The notes: generated by a model from the sequence alone, not told the origin. A DNA stretch of 64,000 nucleotides from Lachnospiraceae bacterium (GCA_022647575.1 JALCKY010000002.1:1-64000), one strand, 5' to 3'. Counted from the stretch's first letter, positions 6,892-16,090 are shown. Translations and numbers: made by a program.

Positions 6892-9180
6892 CTATTGTCC
6901 GATTTTATGGAGATTGGCGAAGGAAGCGAACATTTTCTTCACCGTGCCGTCGAAATCCACCGTCACTTCATAATCGCGGCCGCCCTTGACGATTTCCCTG
7001 ACGATGCCGTCTCCGAAGCGGTCATGCCGGACGGTATCGCCGACCTCATAGTCCAAAGCTCCGCCGGAGGTGCCGATGTTGCGCGGTGCATATGCCTTTG
7101 CCCGGAAAGCCTGACGCAGTTTTGCGTAAGTCCCCGCGCTCCCTTCAAAATCACCGCCGGGTGAGGCCATCCGCTGACTGTCCCACGGACTGCCGCTGCT
7201 GGCGTCCGATCCGAATGCAGAACTTTTCCGCACCTGGTTCTCATACCCCATATCCACCAGTTCCCTGGGGATCTCTTCCACGAATTCGGACATCGTGCTC
7301 GCCTGTACTTCTCCCCTGAGCATGCGCTCGCGGGCGCAGGTCAGCGTCAGCTGTTTCTTCGCACGGGTAATTCCGACATAGCACAGTCTCCGCTCTTCTT
7401 CGATTTCCGTGCCGTCTTCCGAATTGATCGACATATAGCTCGGGAAGAGTCCCTGCTCCATCCCGGCCATATAGACATAATCGAACTCCAGCCCTTTCGC
7501 CGAATGCAGCGTCATCAAAAGGACCCGGTCGTCCGAATCGCTGACGCTGTCGATATCCGCGATCAGGGCCACCTCTTCCAGAAAGCCTGAGAGGGTCGGC
7601 GTCTCCGCCGTCTCATCGTAGGTCACGGCCTTGGAAATGAGTTCGTCGATATTTTCAATCCTTGCTTTCGACTCATCGGTGTCTTCCGTCCGGAGCTCGT
7701 CCGTATAGCCTGTCCTGTCAATGACTTCCTTCAGGATTTCGCTGACCGTTTTTCCTTCCGTGCTCTTCCTCAGATCTTCAACGAATCCGGTAAATGCTTC
7801 AATCTTCCCGGCCGATCTTCCGAGAGCATCGATTCTCGGTGCTTCCAGTGCCGCATCGTAGAAGCCGATGCCGCCCGCTTCCGCGTACTCATCGATTTTC
7901 TGGATCGAGGCCGCACCGATCCCGCGCTTCGGGATATTGATGATGCGCTTTACCGCCACGCTGTCCACGGCATTGTCGATTGTCTTCAGGTAGGCCAGCA
8001 GGTCTTTGATCTCCCGGCGGGAATAGAAATTCGTGCCCCCGACGATGGTGTACGGAATATTCGCCATCAGGAACTTTTCCTCGAACAGACGGGACTGGGC
8101 ATTGGTGCGGTACAAAATGGCGCAGTCTTTATAACGGCAGGTTCCTTCACGGACCATCGAGGAAATCTCTCCGGCAATGAATTCCGCTTCCTCGAAGCCG
8201 TTGGCGAATTTTCTCAGCCGTACCTTTTCCCCTTTTCCGTTGTCGGTCCAGAGTTTCTTTTTCTTGCGTCCCTCATTGTTCCGGATGACTTCATTTGCCG
8301 CATCCAGGATATTCTGCGTCGAACGGTAATTCTGCTCCAGCTTCACGACCTTCGCATTCGGGAAGGTTTTCTCGAACCCGAGGATATTCCCGATGTTTGC
8401 CCCGCGGAACTTATAAATGCTCTGGTCGTCATCCCCGACCACGCACAGATTCTTATACTTGGCCGCCAGAAGATGCACCAGCTCAAACTGGGCGGTATTG
8501 GTATCCTGGTATTCATCAACCATCAGATAGCGGAACCGCTCCTGGTAATAGTCCAGAATCTCGGGATGATCCCGGAAGAGCCGCACGGTCACGCAGATGA
8601 GGTCGTCAAAATCCATGGCGTTGTTTTCCTTCAGCCTCTGCTGATACTCCGTGTAAAGCTCTCCGATTTTTTCAAGCCGGAAATCCCCCCTGTGCTCCCT
8701 GAGGAATTTTTCCGGTGTCAGCATCTCGTCTTTCGCGGAGGAGATCACGCTCAGAACGGTCTTCTCCCGCATCATTTTCGGATCGATGTTCCTTCTGTGG
8801 AAAATGTCCTTCATCAGCGACAGCTGGTCGTCCGTGTCGTAAATGGAGAAGTATTTCGAATAGCCCAGCTCTTCCGCATGGCGCCGGAGGACCCGGACGC
8901 AGAAGGCATGGAAAGTCATTACCCAGATTTCGCGCGAGCCGAATCCGACGATGTCATCGACTCTTTCCCGCATTTCATCGGCTGCCTTGTTCGTAAAGGT
9001 AATCGCCAGGATATTTCCGGGCACCACGCCGCACTGATCAATCAGATAGGCAATGCGATGCACCAGTACCCGCGTCTTCCCCGATCCGGCACCCGCCAGA
9101 ATGAGAACCGGTCCTTCCGTCTGAAGCACGGCCTCTCTCTGCTCTTTATTCAGTTTTTGAAAAATCTCTTCTTTATCCAT
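6892..9180 (-). CDS. pcrA: ATP-dependent DNA helicase PcrA (UvrD/Rep superfamily 1)
   Basis: 762 residues, close to Bacillus PcrA (about 740). Walker A AGAGSGKT is at 29-36. Further motifs are GNILAITFTNKAADEMR (Ia), DEYQDTN (II), VGDDDQSIYKFRGA (III), EQNYRS (IV), LMTLHSAKGLEFDYV (V) and EERRLCYVGITRAK (VI). The C-terminal Tudor-like domain (VGDTVRHDRFGDGIV) binds RNA polymerase in Bacillus. It unwinds DNA 3' to 5' in nucleotide excision repair and removes RecA and stalled polymerase. A TATAAT ends about eight bases before the ATG and there is no Shine-Dalgarno, so the mRNA may be leaderless. The start agrees with the family N terminus (KLNKEQREAV). Confidence 0.96.
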   Translation of the reverse strand: MDKEEIFQKLNKEQREAVLQTEGPVLILAGAGSGKTRVLVHRIAYLIDQCGVVPGNILAITFTNKAADEMRERVDDIVGFGSREIWVMTFHAFCVRVLRRHAEELGYSKYFSIYDTDDQLSLMKDIFHRRNIDPKMMREKTVLSVISSAKDEMLTPEKFLREHRGDFRLEKIGELYTEYQQRLKENNAMDFDDLICVTVRLFRDHPEILDYYQERFRYLMVDEYQDTNTAQFELVHLLAAKYKNLCVVGDDDQSIYKFRGANIGNILGFEKTFPNAKVVKLEQNYRSTQNILDAANEVIRNNEGRKKKKLWTDNGKGEKVRLRKFANGFEEAEFIAGEISSMVREGTCRYKDCAILYRTNAQSRLFEEKFLMANIPYTIVGGTNFYSRREIKDLLAYLKTIDNAVDSVAVKRIINIPKRGIGAASIQKIDEYAEAGGIGFYDAALEAPRIDALGRSAGKIEAFTGFVEDLRKSTEGKTVSEILKEVIDRTGYTDELRTEDTDESKARIENIDELISKAVTYDETAETPTLSGFLEEVALIADIDSVSDSDDRVLLMTLHSAKGLEFDYVYMAGMEQGLFPSYMSINSEDGTEIEEERRLCYVGITRAKKQLTLTCARERMLRGEVQASTMSEFVEEIPRELVDMGYENQVRKSSAFGSDASSGSPWDSQRMASPGGDFEGSAGTYAKLRQAFRAKAYAPRNIGTSGGALDYEVGDTVRHDRFGDGIVREIVKGGRDYEVTVDFDGTVKKMFASFANLHKIGQ

Positions 9181-9188
9181 ACCGGCCT

Positions 9189-9217
9189 ATTATACCAAAA
9201 GGATGGGGCCCGGGCAA
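9189..9217 (-). promoter_or_regulatory. pcrA promoter, predicted leaderless
   Basis: Minus-strand TTGCCC (9217-9212), 17-bp spacer and TATAAT (9194-9189). The predicted start of transcription falls at about 9182, two bases before the pcrA ATG at 9180. Confidence 0.6.
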
Positions 9218-9275
9218 GGCAGAGACAAAGAAAGGATCATCCGGAAACTGCTTTCCGGAAATCACGGAAAAGACC

Positions 9276-9304
9276 TTGTCATCTCGTTCGGAAAACTATA
9301 TCAT
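9276..9304 (+). promoter_or_regulatory. Promoter of the DUF1836 gene
   Basis: TTGTCA (9276-9281), 17-bp spacer, TATCAT (9299-9304). The mRNA leader would span about 9311-9414 and include the three tandem repeats. Confidence 0.55.
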
Positions 9305-9333
9305 AGAGCAGGGACAGTCCGTGTTCTTTCAAA

Positions 9334-9400
9334 GGATATCCCGGAGAGAAACAAAAGGATGTCCCGGAGAAAAACAAAAAGATATCCCGGAAAAAAGACA
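9334..9400 (+). repeat. Three tandem 23-bp repeats in the DUF1836 leader
   Basis: Copies start at 9334, 9357 and 9380, each built on GGATATCCCGGA followed by an A-rich stretch. The last is truncated by two bases and runs into the Shine-Dalgarno GGAG (9401-9404). The period of 23 is not a multiple of three, so the repeats are not coding. Repeated operators for autoregulation or an RNA element are possible. Confidence 0.7.
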
Positions 9401-9414
9401 GGAGATGCACGGCG

Positions 9415-10041
9415 ATGGCGGAAGATTCAAAGAAAGCACTGAAGGAAATCATGGATGTCTTTTCAAAAATCGGCATGATCGACCCGGATGACGTTCCGGG
9501 AATTCCGCTGTACATGGATCAGGTCACGACCTTCATGGAAGATGAGCTGAAAGCCTGCAAGCGCTATGACGGAGACAAGATCCTGACCAAGACCATGATC
9601 AACAACTATGCCAAGAATGATCTGGTACCCCCGCCGGATAGAAAGAAATACTCGAAGGAGCATCTGCTCCTTCTGATCTTCGTATACTATTTCAAGAGTT
9701 TCCTCTCCATCGGGGATATCCATACCCTGCTGGCACCGGTCACCGAGAAATACTTCGGCACGGATTCTGGCCTCAGCCTGGACGGCATTTACAAAACCGT
9801 CTGCGAAATGGAGAAAAGCCAGTTCAGCAGCATTCAGAAAGACATCCTCCGGCGCTATGAAGAATCCGCCGTCCAGTTCCCCGAAGCCAATAAAAAAGAC
9901 GAAGAGTTTCTGCACACCTTCGCCTTTATCTGCCTTTTAAGTTTTGATGTCTACGTGAGAAAGCAGCTGATTGAGCAGCTGATTGACCGGATGCCCGATC
10001 CTGTACAGAAGAAAAAAGAAGCAAAGAAACCGAAAAAATAA
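9415..10041 (+). CDS. DUF1836 family protein, probable DNA-binding regulator
   Basis: 208 residues. The central part (TKTMINNYAKNDLVPPPDRKKYS then HLLLLIFVYYFKSFLSIGDIHTLL) looks like a winged-helix/MerR-type DNA-binding region and is the DUF1836 signature as recalled. From memory, Bacillus YkrK belongs to this family and represses htpX. The C-terminal 100 residues are helical, followed by a Lys-rich tail (KKKEAKKPKK). GGAG at 9401-9404 sits ten bases before this ATG and decides the start over upstream in-frame codons. Tandem 23-bp repeats lie in the leader. The gene converges on yerC. Targets are unknown. Confidence 0.75.
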   Translation: MAEDSKKALKEIMDVFSKIGMIDPDDVPGIPLYMDQVTTFMEDELKACKRYDGDKILTKTMINNYAKNDLVPPPDRKKYSKEHLLLLIFVYYFKSFLSIGDIHTLLAPVTEKYFGTDSGLSLDGIYKTVCEMEKSQFSSIQKDILRRYEESAVQFPEANKKDEEFLHTFAFICLLSFDVYVRKQLIEQLIDRMPDPVQKKKEAKKPKK

Positions 10042-10056
10042 ATCCGGCCGGAATAT

Positions 10057-10344
10057 TTAATCCTTCATTCTGTCCCAGACGATCTGATAGCCGTCGTTCC
10101 CGTAATTCAGGGACCGGTTCACGCGGCTGATGGTCGCGGTCGAAGCGCCTGTCTTCTCGGAAATGTCCAGATAGGTCTGGCGGTCACGCAGCATTTTCGC
10201 AACTTCCAGCCGCTGGGAAAGCGACAGAAGCTCATTGACCGTGCAGACGTCCTCGAAGAATTTATAGCACTCTTCCCTCGTCTTTAAAGTCAGGATTGCA
10301 TCAAACAGTTCATCAACCTCTTTGTTATGAATCTGCTTTTTCAT
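10057..10344 (-). CDS. YerC/YecD family TrpR-like regulator
   Basis: 95 residues. The C-terminal two thirds show a TrpR-type helix-turn-helix: LLSLSQRLEVAKML, QTYLDISEKTGASTATISRVNRSL. This matches the YerC/YecD family of Firmicutes, small cytoplasmic TrpR-superfamily proteins without a known ligand. AGGAGA precedes the ATG. It follows the amino-acid ABC ATPase by only 14 bases on the same strand, so it is likely cotranscribed with that transporter and may respond to the amino acid carried. A TCCGGCCGGA palindrome lies between it and the convergent DUF1836 gene. Confidence 0.85.
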   Translation of the reverse strand: MKKQIHNKEVDELFDAILTLKTREECYKFFEDVCTVNELLSLSQRLEVAKMLRDRQTYLDISEKTGASTATISRVNRSLNYGNDGYQIVWDRMKD

Positions 10345-10358
10345 ATTCTATTCTCCTA

Positions 10359-11132
10359 TCAGGTCAGTACTTTGCTCAGGAACTCCTGAAGCCTGGGTTC
10401 TTTCGGATGGTTGAAGAAGCCGTCAGGACTGTCATCGGCCTTGATGATGCCGTCCTCCATGAACACGATCCGTGTCCCGACTTCCTTGGCAAACCCCATC
10501 TCATGCGTTACGACAACCATTGTCATTTTATCCCTGGCCAGGGCTTTCATGAGATCCAGAACTTCGCCGACCATCTCCGGGTCAAGGGCCGAAGTAGGCT
10601 CGTCAAAAAGCATGACATCCGGATTCATCGCCAGCGCCCGGACAATCGCGATTCTCTGCTGCTGTCCGCCGGAAAGCTGTTTCGGATATGCATTGGCACG
10701 GTTTTCCATGCCGACTCTCGTCAGAAGCCCCATGGCAATATTCTTTGCCTCTTCGGGAGACTTGCCCTGCAGTTTCTCCGGGCCGAGCGTAAGGTTCCTC
10801 AGGATGGTCATGTGCGGAAACAGATTAAAATGCTGGAAGACCATTCCCATTTTCTGACGGTGCATGTCGATGTCGACCTTGGGATCCGTAATATCCGTTC
10901 CCTCGAAGAAAATGCGTCCTCCGGTCGGCACCTCCAGAAGGTTGAGACAGCGGAGGAAAGTCGACTTGCCCGAACCTGAGGGTCCGATCACGACCGTGAC
11001 GTCGCCCTTCCGGATATCCAGCGAAATGCCGTTCAGTGCATTGACCGTCTTCTTTTTATCGTTCGTGCCGATGAAGTGTTTCTCAAGGTTTTCCACCCGG
11101 ATCAGAGGCATTTCGGTTTGTTCAGTGGTCAC
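10359..11132 (-). CDS. Polar amino-acid ABC transporter, ATP-binding protein
   Basis: 257 residues of the GlnQ/ArtP type. Walker A is GPSGSGKST, the Q-loop [12 protein letters not shown], the signature LSGGQQQR, Walker [13 protein letters not shown], and the H-loop VVVTHEMGF. It couples ATP hydrolysis to uptake by the permease at 11122-11814. The start overlaps the permease stop by 11 bases. The operon order is binding protein, permease, ATPase, yerC. The substrate is an L-amino acid, but which one cannot be read from the sequence. Confidence 0.95.
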   Translation of the reverse strand: MTTEQTEMPLIRVENLEKHFIGTNDKKKTVNALNGISLDIRKGDVTVVIGPSGSGKSTFLRCLNLLEVPTGGRIFFEGTDITDPKVDIDMHRQKMGMVFQHFNLFPHMTILRNLTLGPEKLQGKSPEEAKNIAMGLLTRVGMENRANAYPKQLSGGQQQRIAIVRALAMNPDVMLFDEPTSALDPEMVGEVLDLMKALARDKMTMVVVTHEMGFAKEVGTRIVFMEDGIIKADDSPDGFFNHPKEPRLQEFLSKVLT

Positions 11133-11814
11133 TTTCCCTCAGCCTCCTTTCCAGAATCGACACAAGCTTCGTGAAGATCAGCACGAAGAACAGGTAAATC
11201 AGCGCGACCGCAATCAGCGGCATAAAGGCGCTGAAGGTCCTGCTGCGGATAATGTCGCCTGCCTTTGTCAGGTCGCTCACCGCAATGTAGCCGGATACGG
11301 AAGTCTCCTTCAGAAGGGTAATGAATTCATTTCCCAGTGCCGGCAGGACATTCTTGAAAGCCTGTGGCAGGATGACATACAGCATCGTCCTGGAATAGCT
11401 GAAGCCGAGGCTTCTTCCGGCCTCCATCTGTCCCCGGTCGACCGACATGATGCCGGAGCGTACGATTTCCGAAACATAGGCGCCCGAATTCAGGCCGAAG
11501 GCAAGGACCGCCACGAAGATCTTGCTGATGTTCACGGAAGCAAAGACGACATAATAGATGATCATCAGCTGTACCAGCACAGGCGTCCCGCGGATGACGG
11601 TCGTATAGATCTGTGCAATGACGTTCAGGATCTTCAGTTTTCCGGTCGTATCGTGAGCCGAGCGCACGACTGCCACCAGGAATCCAAGCACGATGCCCAG
11701 GATGACTGCAAAAAACGTAATCAGCAGCGTCGTGCCCAGACCCGAAAGCAGAAGCTTCCAGCGGTCACCGTCGATAAAATTCAGTTGAAACTGATCGATT
11801 AAGTTCTGCATCAT
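11122..11814 (-). CDS. Polar amino-acid ABC transporter, permease
   Basis: 230 residues with about five membrane helices. It carries the HisM/GlnP-type region [17 protein letters not shown] and the EAA loop [36 protein letters not shown] that docks on the ATPase. The start overlaps the binding-protein stop as ATGA and the end overlaps the ATPase start, so the three proteins are translationally coupled. It would act as a homodimer in the cytoplasmic membrane. Confidence 0.95.
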   Translation of the reverse strand: MMQNLIDQFQLNFIDGDRWKLLLSGLGTTLLITFFAVILGIVLGFLVAVVRSAHDTTGKLKILNVIAQIYTTVIRGTPVLVQLMIIYYVVFASVNISKIFVAVLAFGLNSGAYVSEIVRSGIMSVDRGQMEAGRSLGFSYSRTMLYVILPQAFKNVLPALGNEFITLLKETSVSGYIAVSDLTKAGDIIRSRTFSAFMPLIAVALIYLFFVLIFTKLVSILERRLRESDH

Positions 11815-12671
11815 CCCTGTACGATAATAACCTGTTTGCCGGTGTAATAGGAATCCGTGAAATCGACGGACTGCTTGCGTTCATCCGTCACCGTAAGTCC
11901 TGCCATCGCGAAATCCGCTTTGCCGGAAGTCACGGCTGTGATGATGGAATCAAAAGCCATATCGGAAACTTCGATCTCATATCCGATCTTGTCGCCGATC
12001 GCCTTTGCAAAATCGACATCGATGCCGATATAGTTCTGGCTGTCGTCAATGGATTCATACGGCGGGAATTCGGCATTCGTTGCCATGACCAGTTTTCCGT
12101 TCGGGTACTGCGTGCCTGCCGGAGAGGTATAGGTTTCGCCTGTGCCGTCGATGTAGAACGAAGTGATCTTGTCCAGCGTTCCGTCGCTCTTCAGGGCTTT
12201 GATGGCATCATTGATCTTGGACAGCAGGTCGCTGTTTCCCTTCTTCAGGGCGATGGCATATTCTTCTTCCGTATAAGGCGTTTCCAGGATCTTCAGTCCG
12301 GAGACCTGTTTCACAAAGGTCTGTGCCGGCTGGTCGTCGATGATGACCGCATCGATTTTTCCCTGTGACAGGGCCTGGACCGCTTCAAATCCCGTGTTGT
12401 AGCGTTCGACGTCTCCGACAGCCGTGTCGGAATCATCCGAAATATAGATATCGCCTGTTGTTCCGGTCTGGACGCCGACGGTCTTTCCCTTCAGGTCCGA
12501 GATGCTTGTGATTTTTCCGTCAGATGAAGCTCCGGAAGCGGCTGCTGAAGCTGCTGTCGAGGCTGCTGCTGAAGCTGCCTTGGACGTCGCTGTTGACGCC
12601 GAAGACGAGCCGCACGCCGCCATCGCAAGTGCCATGATTGATGCAAGTGCCACGCAGAATACTTTCTTCAT
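11811..12671 (-). CDS. Amino-acid-binding lipoprotein, circularly permuted
   Basis: 286 residues from ATG 12671, chosen for its GGGGGA Shine-Dalgarno and lipoprotein signal (MKKVFCVALAS, lipobox AMAAC with Cys20); a longer upstream frame lacks both. An Ala/Ser linker spans 21-52. The domain order is reversed. Residues 54-174 are the usual second half (ISDLKGKTVGVQTGTTGDIY, GKIDAVIIDDQPA, YAIALKKGNSDLL, DGTLDKI). After a joint at 175-192 come residues 193-286, the usual first half (KLVMATNAEFPPYE, IGIDVDFAKAIG, ADFAMAGLTVTDERK, VDFTDSYYTGKQ). One open frame covers both. Both halves keep family motifs, so it probably folds as a periplasmic-binding-protein type 2 with termini at the hinge. It delivers an amino acid to the coupled permease. 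Confidence 0.93.
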   Translation of the reverse strand: MKKVFCVALASIMALAMAACGSSSASTATSKAASAAASTAASAAASGASSDGKITSISDLKGKTVGVQTGTTGDIYISDDSDTAVGDVERYNTGFEAVQALSQGKIDAVIIDDQPAQTFVKQVSGLKILETPYTEEEYAIALKKGNSDLLSKINDAIKALKSDGTLDKITSFYIDGTGETYTSPAGTQYPNGKLVMATNAEFPPYESIDDSQNYIGIDVDFAKAIGDKIGYEIEVSDMAFDSIITAVTSGKADFAMAGLTVTDERKQSVDFTDSYYTGKQVIIVQG

Positions 12672-12711
12672 TTCAGATAGTTCCCCCTTTTTCATCAAAA
12701 AATACTTTTTC

Positions 12712-12740
12712 ATTTTAGCATTGTGAAGTGTGAAAGTAAA
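12712..12740 (-). promoter_or_regulatory. Promoter of the permuted binding-protein operon
   Basis: Minus-strand TTTACT (12740-12735), 17-bp spacer, TAAAAT (12717-12712), about 40 bases before the ATG at 12671. Confidence 0.6.
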
Positions 12741-12762
12741 GATGTGAAGACAAATTCTTAGC

Positions 12763-12791
12763 TTGAAGTAGGCGTTTCCGGATGCTATGAT
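12763..12791 (+). promoter_or_regulatory. Promoter of the DUF4364 gene
   Basis: TTGAAG (12763-12768), 17-bp spacer, TATGAT (12786-12791), divergent from the ABC operon promoter. A CCGC-ATCCA-GCGG hairpin lies in the leader. Confidence 0.5.
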
Positions 12792-12870
12792 GGACGCAGA
12801 CTGAAATTCCCGCAGGCGCCGCATCCAGCGGCGGGACCGGGATTTTAAGACAGATCAAGAGGTATTCGGC

Positions 12871-13383
12871 ATGGCAGACGCCCAGACTTTATATAAAATG
12901 ATTATTCTGTATATGCTCCGGAGGGTCACGTTCCCGCTTACGAACTCGCAGATCACCGGCTTTATCCTGGACCAGAACTATACGGATTATTTCCATGTCC
13001 AGGAGGCCGTCAATGATCTTCTGGAGGCAAAGCTGATTTCCGGTGAAAAAGTCCGGAATACTTCCCAGTACAGCGCGACTCCGGAAGGGGAGCAGACTCT
13101 GGAATATTTCGGGAACATGATTTCCGACAGCATCAAGAAGGATATCGACAGCTATCTGAAGAAGAACGCTTTTGAGCTGCGCAATGAATCCTGCATCCGT
13201 GCCGACTACGACCGCACGGAAAGCGGCGAATACGCCGTCCACTGCCTGGTGCGCGAGGGAAATGACACCGTCATTGAACTGACCGTGAACGTGCCGACGG
13301 AAGAGGAGGCAGACCGCATCTGCTCCAAATGGCCGGATAAATCCCAGGAAATCTACATGGATATCATGAACAAGCTGCTGTAG
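12871..13383 (+). CDS. DUF4364 family protein, probable winged-helix regulator
   Basis: 170 residues. The N-terminal 75 residues look like a PadR/MarR-like winged helix (LYKMIILYMLRRVTFPLTNSQI, then VQEAVNDLLEAKLISGEKV and YSATPEGEQTLEYF). The C-terminal half is a mixed alpha/beta domain (SCIRADYDRTESGEYAVHCLV, IELTVNVPTEEEA). This is the DUF4364 arrangement of Clostridia; targets are unknown. GAGG precedes the ATG. It is a single gene divergent from the ABC transporter and ended by a hairpin at 13454-13480. Confidence 0.78.
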   Translation: MADAQTLYKMIILYMLRRVTFPLTNSQITGFILDQNYTDYFHVQEAVNDLLEAKLISGEKVRNTSQYSATPEGEQTLEYFGNMISDSIKKDIDSYLKKNAFELRNESCIRADYDRTESGEYAVHCLVREGNDTVIELTVNVPTEEEADRICSKWPDKSQEIYMDIMNKLL

Positions 13384-13457
13384 GACACGGCAGCCGGCCG
13401 CTCTTTGAATAGCCGGGCCGGTCTTTGAAAGGATGGTTCAATCTTTGAATGGCAGGG

Positions 13458-14785
<1,328 letters not shown>

Positions 14786-14786
<1 letters not shown>

Positions 14787-15142
14787 TAAGCGATTTTTGA
14801 TTTGGCAAGTTCTGCGAGGGTCTTGAATCCTTCCTTGTCGTTGACGGCGAGGTCAGCGAGCATTTTACGATTCATGTCCACATTGGCAAGTTTCAGTCCA
14901 TGCATCATGCTGCTGTAGGAAATGCCGTTCATCCTGGCTGCCGCGTTGATACGGGCAATCCAAAGCTTGCGGAAATCCCTCTTCTTCTGCTTGCGTCCCG
15001 CAAAGGATGCGGTAAGTGCACGCATGACGGACTGCTTTGCTACTCTGTACTGTTTTGATCTGGCGCCGTAATAGCCCTTTGCCAGCTTTAATACCCTGTT
15101 GTGTCTTTTTTTAGCGTTTAAACCGCCTTTAATTCTAGCCAT
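14786..15142 (-). CDS. rplT: 50S ribosomal protein L20
   Basis: 118 residues, family length. It begins [19 protein letters not shown], followed by [34 protein letters not shown] and [14 protein letters not shown], all diagnostic. L20 binds 23S rRNA early in 50S assembly and, in Bacillus, represses its own operon by binding the infC leader mRNA. GGGAGGAG lies six bases before the ATG. It is the third gene of infC-rpmI-rplT. Confidence 0.98.
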
Positions 15143-15160
15143 CTTAAACTCCTCCCTTTT

Positions 15161-15359
15161 TTACAGATACGGCAGGATCTTTTTCATGACCTTGGAATTG
15201 GTCGGATCCGTGATCGTAGATTTTCTTAAGTTTCTCTTGGTCTTCTGGGATTTCTTCGTTAAGATGTGCCTTTTGTACGCTTTCATCCTCTTGAGCTTTC
15301 CGGTTCCTGTCACGGAGAAACGTTTCGCGGCAGCCCCGTCTTGTCTTCATTTTCGGCAT
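15161..15359 (-). pseudogene. rpmI: 50S ribosomal protein L35 with apparent one-base frameshift
   Basis: The ATG at 15359 begins MPKMKTRR, the normal L35 start. An extra G in a run of four (C complement near 15334-15337) then shifts the frame. The rest of L35 ([47 protein letters not shown]) is intact in the +1 frame up to TAA at 15163-15161, giving 65 residues if one G is removed. Read uncorrected, the frame gives an unrelated Glu-rich tail. The shifted frame has an in-frame TGA upstream, so it cannot start independently near the N terminus. A sequencing or assembly indel is the likeliest cause; a true mutation is possible. Confidence 0.85.
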
Positions 15360-15380
15360 TGCTGTATCTCCTTCCGTTGT

Positions 15381-15887
15381 CTATTTTTTACCTGTCAGAA
15401 ACATGGTCATGAAGCGGCCTTCCATCTTCGGCGGCTTGTCGACGATTGCGATATCGGAAAGCTTCTCGGCGAAATCATCCATCATCGGACGGGCGTCGTT
15501 CGTATGAGCCATCTCACGTCCGCGGAAACGAATACTGACTTTCACCTTGTTGCCTTTCGCAATGAACTTGCGCGCAGCGGAAACCTTTGTATTCAGGTCG
15601 TTGGTATCGATATTCGGTGACATGCGCACTTCCTTAATCTCGACGATCTTCTGTTTCTTCCGGGCGTCCTTGTCTTTACGGGCCTGCTCATATCTGAATT
15701 TTCCGTAATCCATGATTTTGCAGACCGGCGGTACGACCTTCGGCGAAATCTTGACAAGGTCAAGTCCCGCTTCGTCCGCAAGGGCCTGAGCCTCACGCGC
15801 CGACATGACTCCCAGCTGTTCTCCGTCCGCACCGATCAGCCGTATTTCACGGTCCCTGATCTGTCCGTTGATCATTAATTCGCTAAT
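15381..15887 (-). CDS. infC: Translation initiation factor IF-3, AUU start
   Basis: 168 residues. Motifs are GQIRDREIRLIGADGEQLG, AQALADEAGLDLVKISP, VCKIMDYGKFRYEQ, KIVEIKEVRMSPNIDTNDL and IRFRGREMAHT. The start is placed at ATT (15887-15885), four codons before the first ATG (15875). AGGAGG (15900-15895) lies seven bases from the ATT, but 18 or more from the ATG. An AUU start is the conserved device by which IF-3 limits its own translation. IF-3 binds the 30S subunit and checks initiation codons. An attenuated leader precedes it. Confidence 0.95.
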   Translation of the reverse strand: MSELMINGQIRDREIRLIGADGEQLGVMSAREAQALADEAGLDLVKISPKVVPPVCKIMDYGKFRYEQARKDKDARKKQKIVEIKEVRMSPNIDTNDLNTKVSAARKFIAKGNKVKVSIRFRGREMAHTNDARPMMDDFAEKLSDIAIVDKPPKMEGRFMTMFLTGKK

Positions 15888-15902
15888 CTTTCTGCCTCCT
15901 TA

Positions 15903-16007
15903 CAAAATAAAAATGATGGATAAGTCGCAGACCTATCCACCATACGCCATTCCTGTCATATGAACGCCCGGTCACAGGAAAAATGCCGGGGTGAGAGTGG
16001 ATACTCT
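15903..16007 (-). promoter_or_regulatory. infC leader with L20-type transcription attenuator
   Basis: On the minus strand a 12-bp stem (15943-15932 with 15924-15913, ATGGTGGATAGG/CTTATCCATCAT, two G-U pairs) is followed by TTTTTATTTT, an intrinsic terminator before the Shine-Dalgarno. An earlier TATCCAC (16003-15997) can pair with the same GTGGATA and block that hairpin. Mutually exclusive stems of this kind are the known L20-sensing leader of Bacillus infC. The L20-binding site itself is inferred. Confidence 0.75.
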
Positions 16008-16029
16008 GCTTGGTTTTACGAACTTCTAT

Positions 16030-16058
16030 AATTTAGCATAGTGAGCCGCGCAAGTCAA
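16030..16058 (-). promoter_or_regulatory. infC operon promoter
   Basis: Minus-strand TTGACT (16058-16053), 17-bp spacer, TAAATT (16035-16030). It gives a leader of about 135 bases before the AUU start. Confidence 0.75.
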
Positions 16059-16090
16059 GGGATTTTCACTCTTTTTTAACCGCCGCTTTC

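Noticed and set aside
9203-9442. 79-codon frame upstream of and overlapping the DUF1836 gene
   Set aside because: It runs through 23-bp repeats that are not a multiple of three, its product is basic and featureless, and it conflicts with the DUF1836 start.
15161-15359. Programmed frameshifting in rpmI
   Set aside because: No slippery heptamer, stop-codon context or stimulatory structure was seen at the G run, and L35 is not known to use frameshifting.
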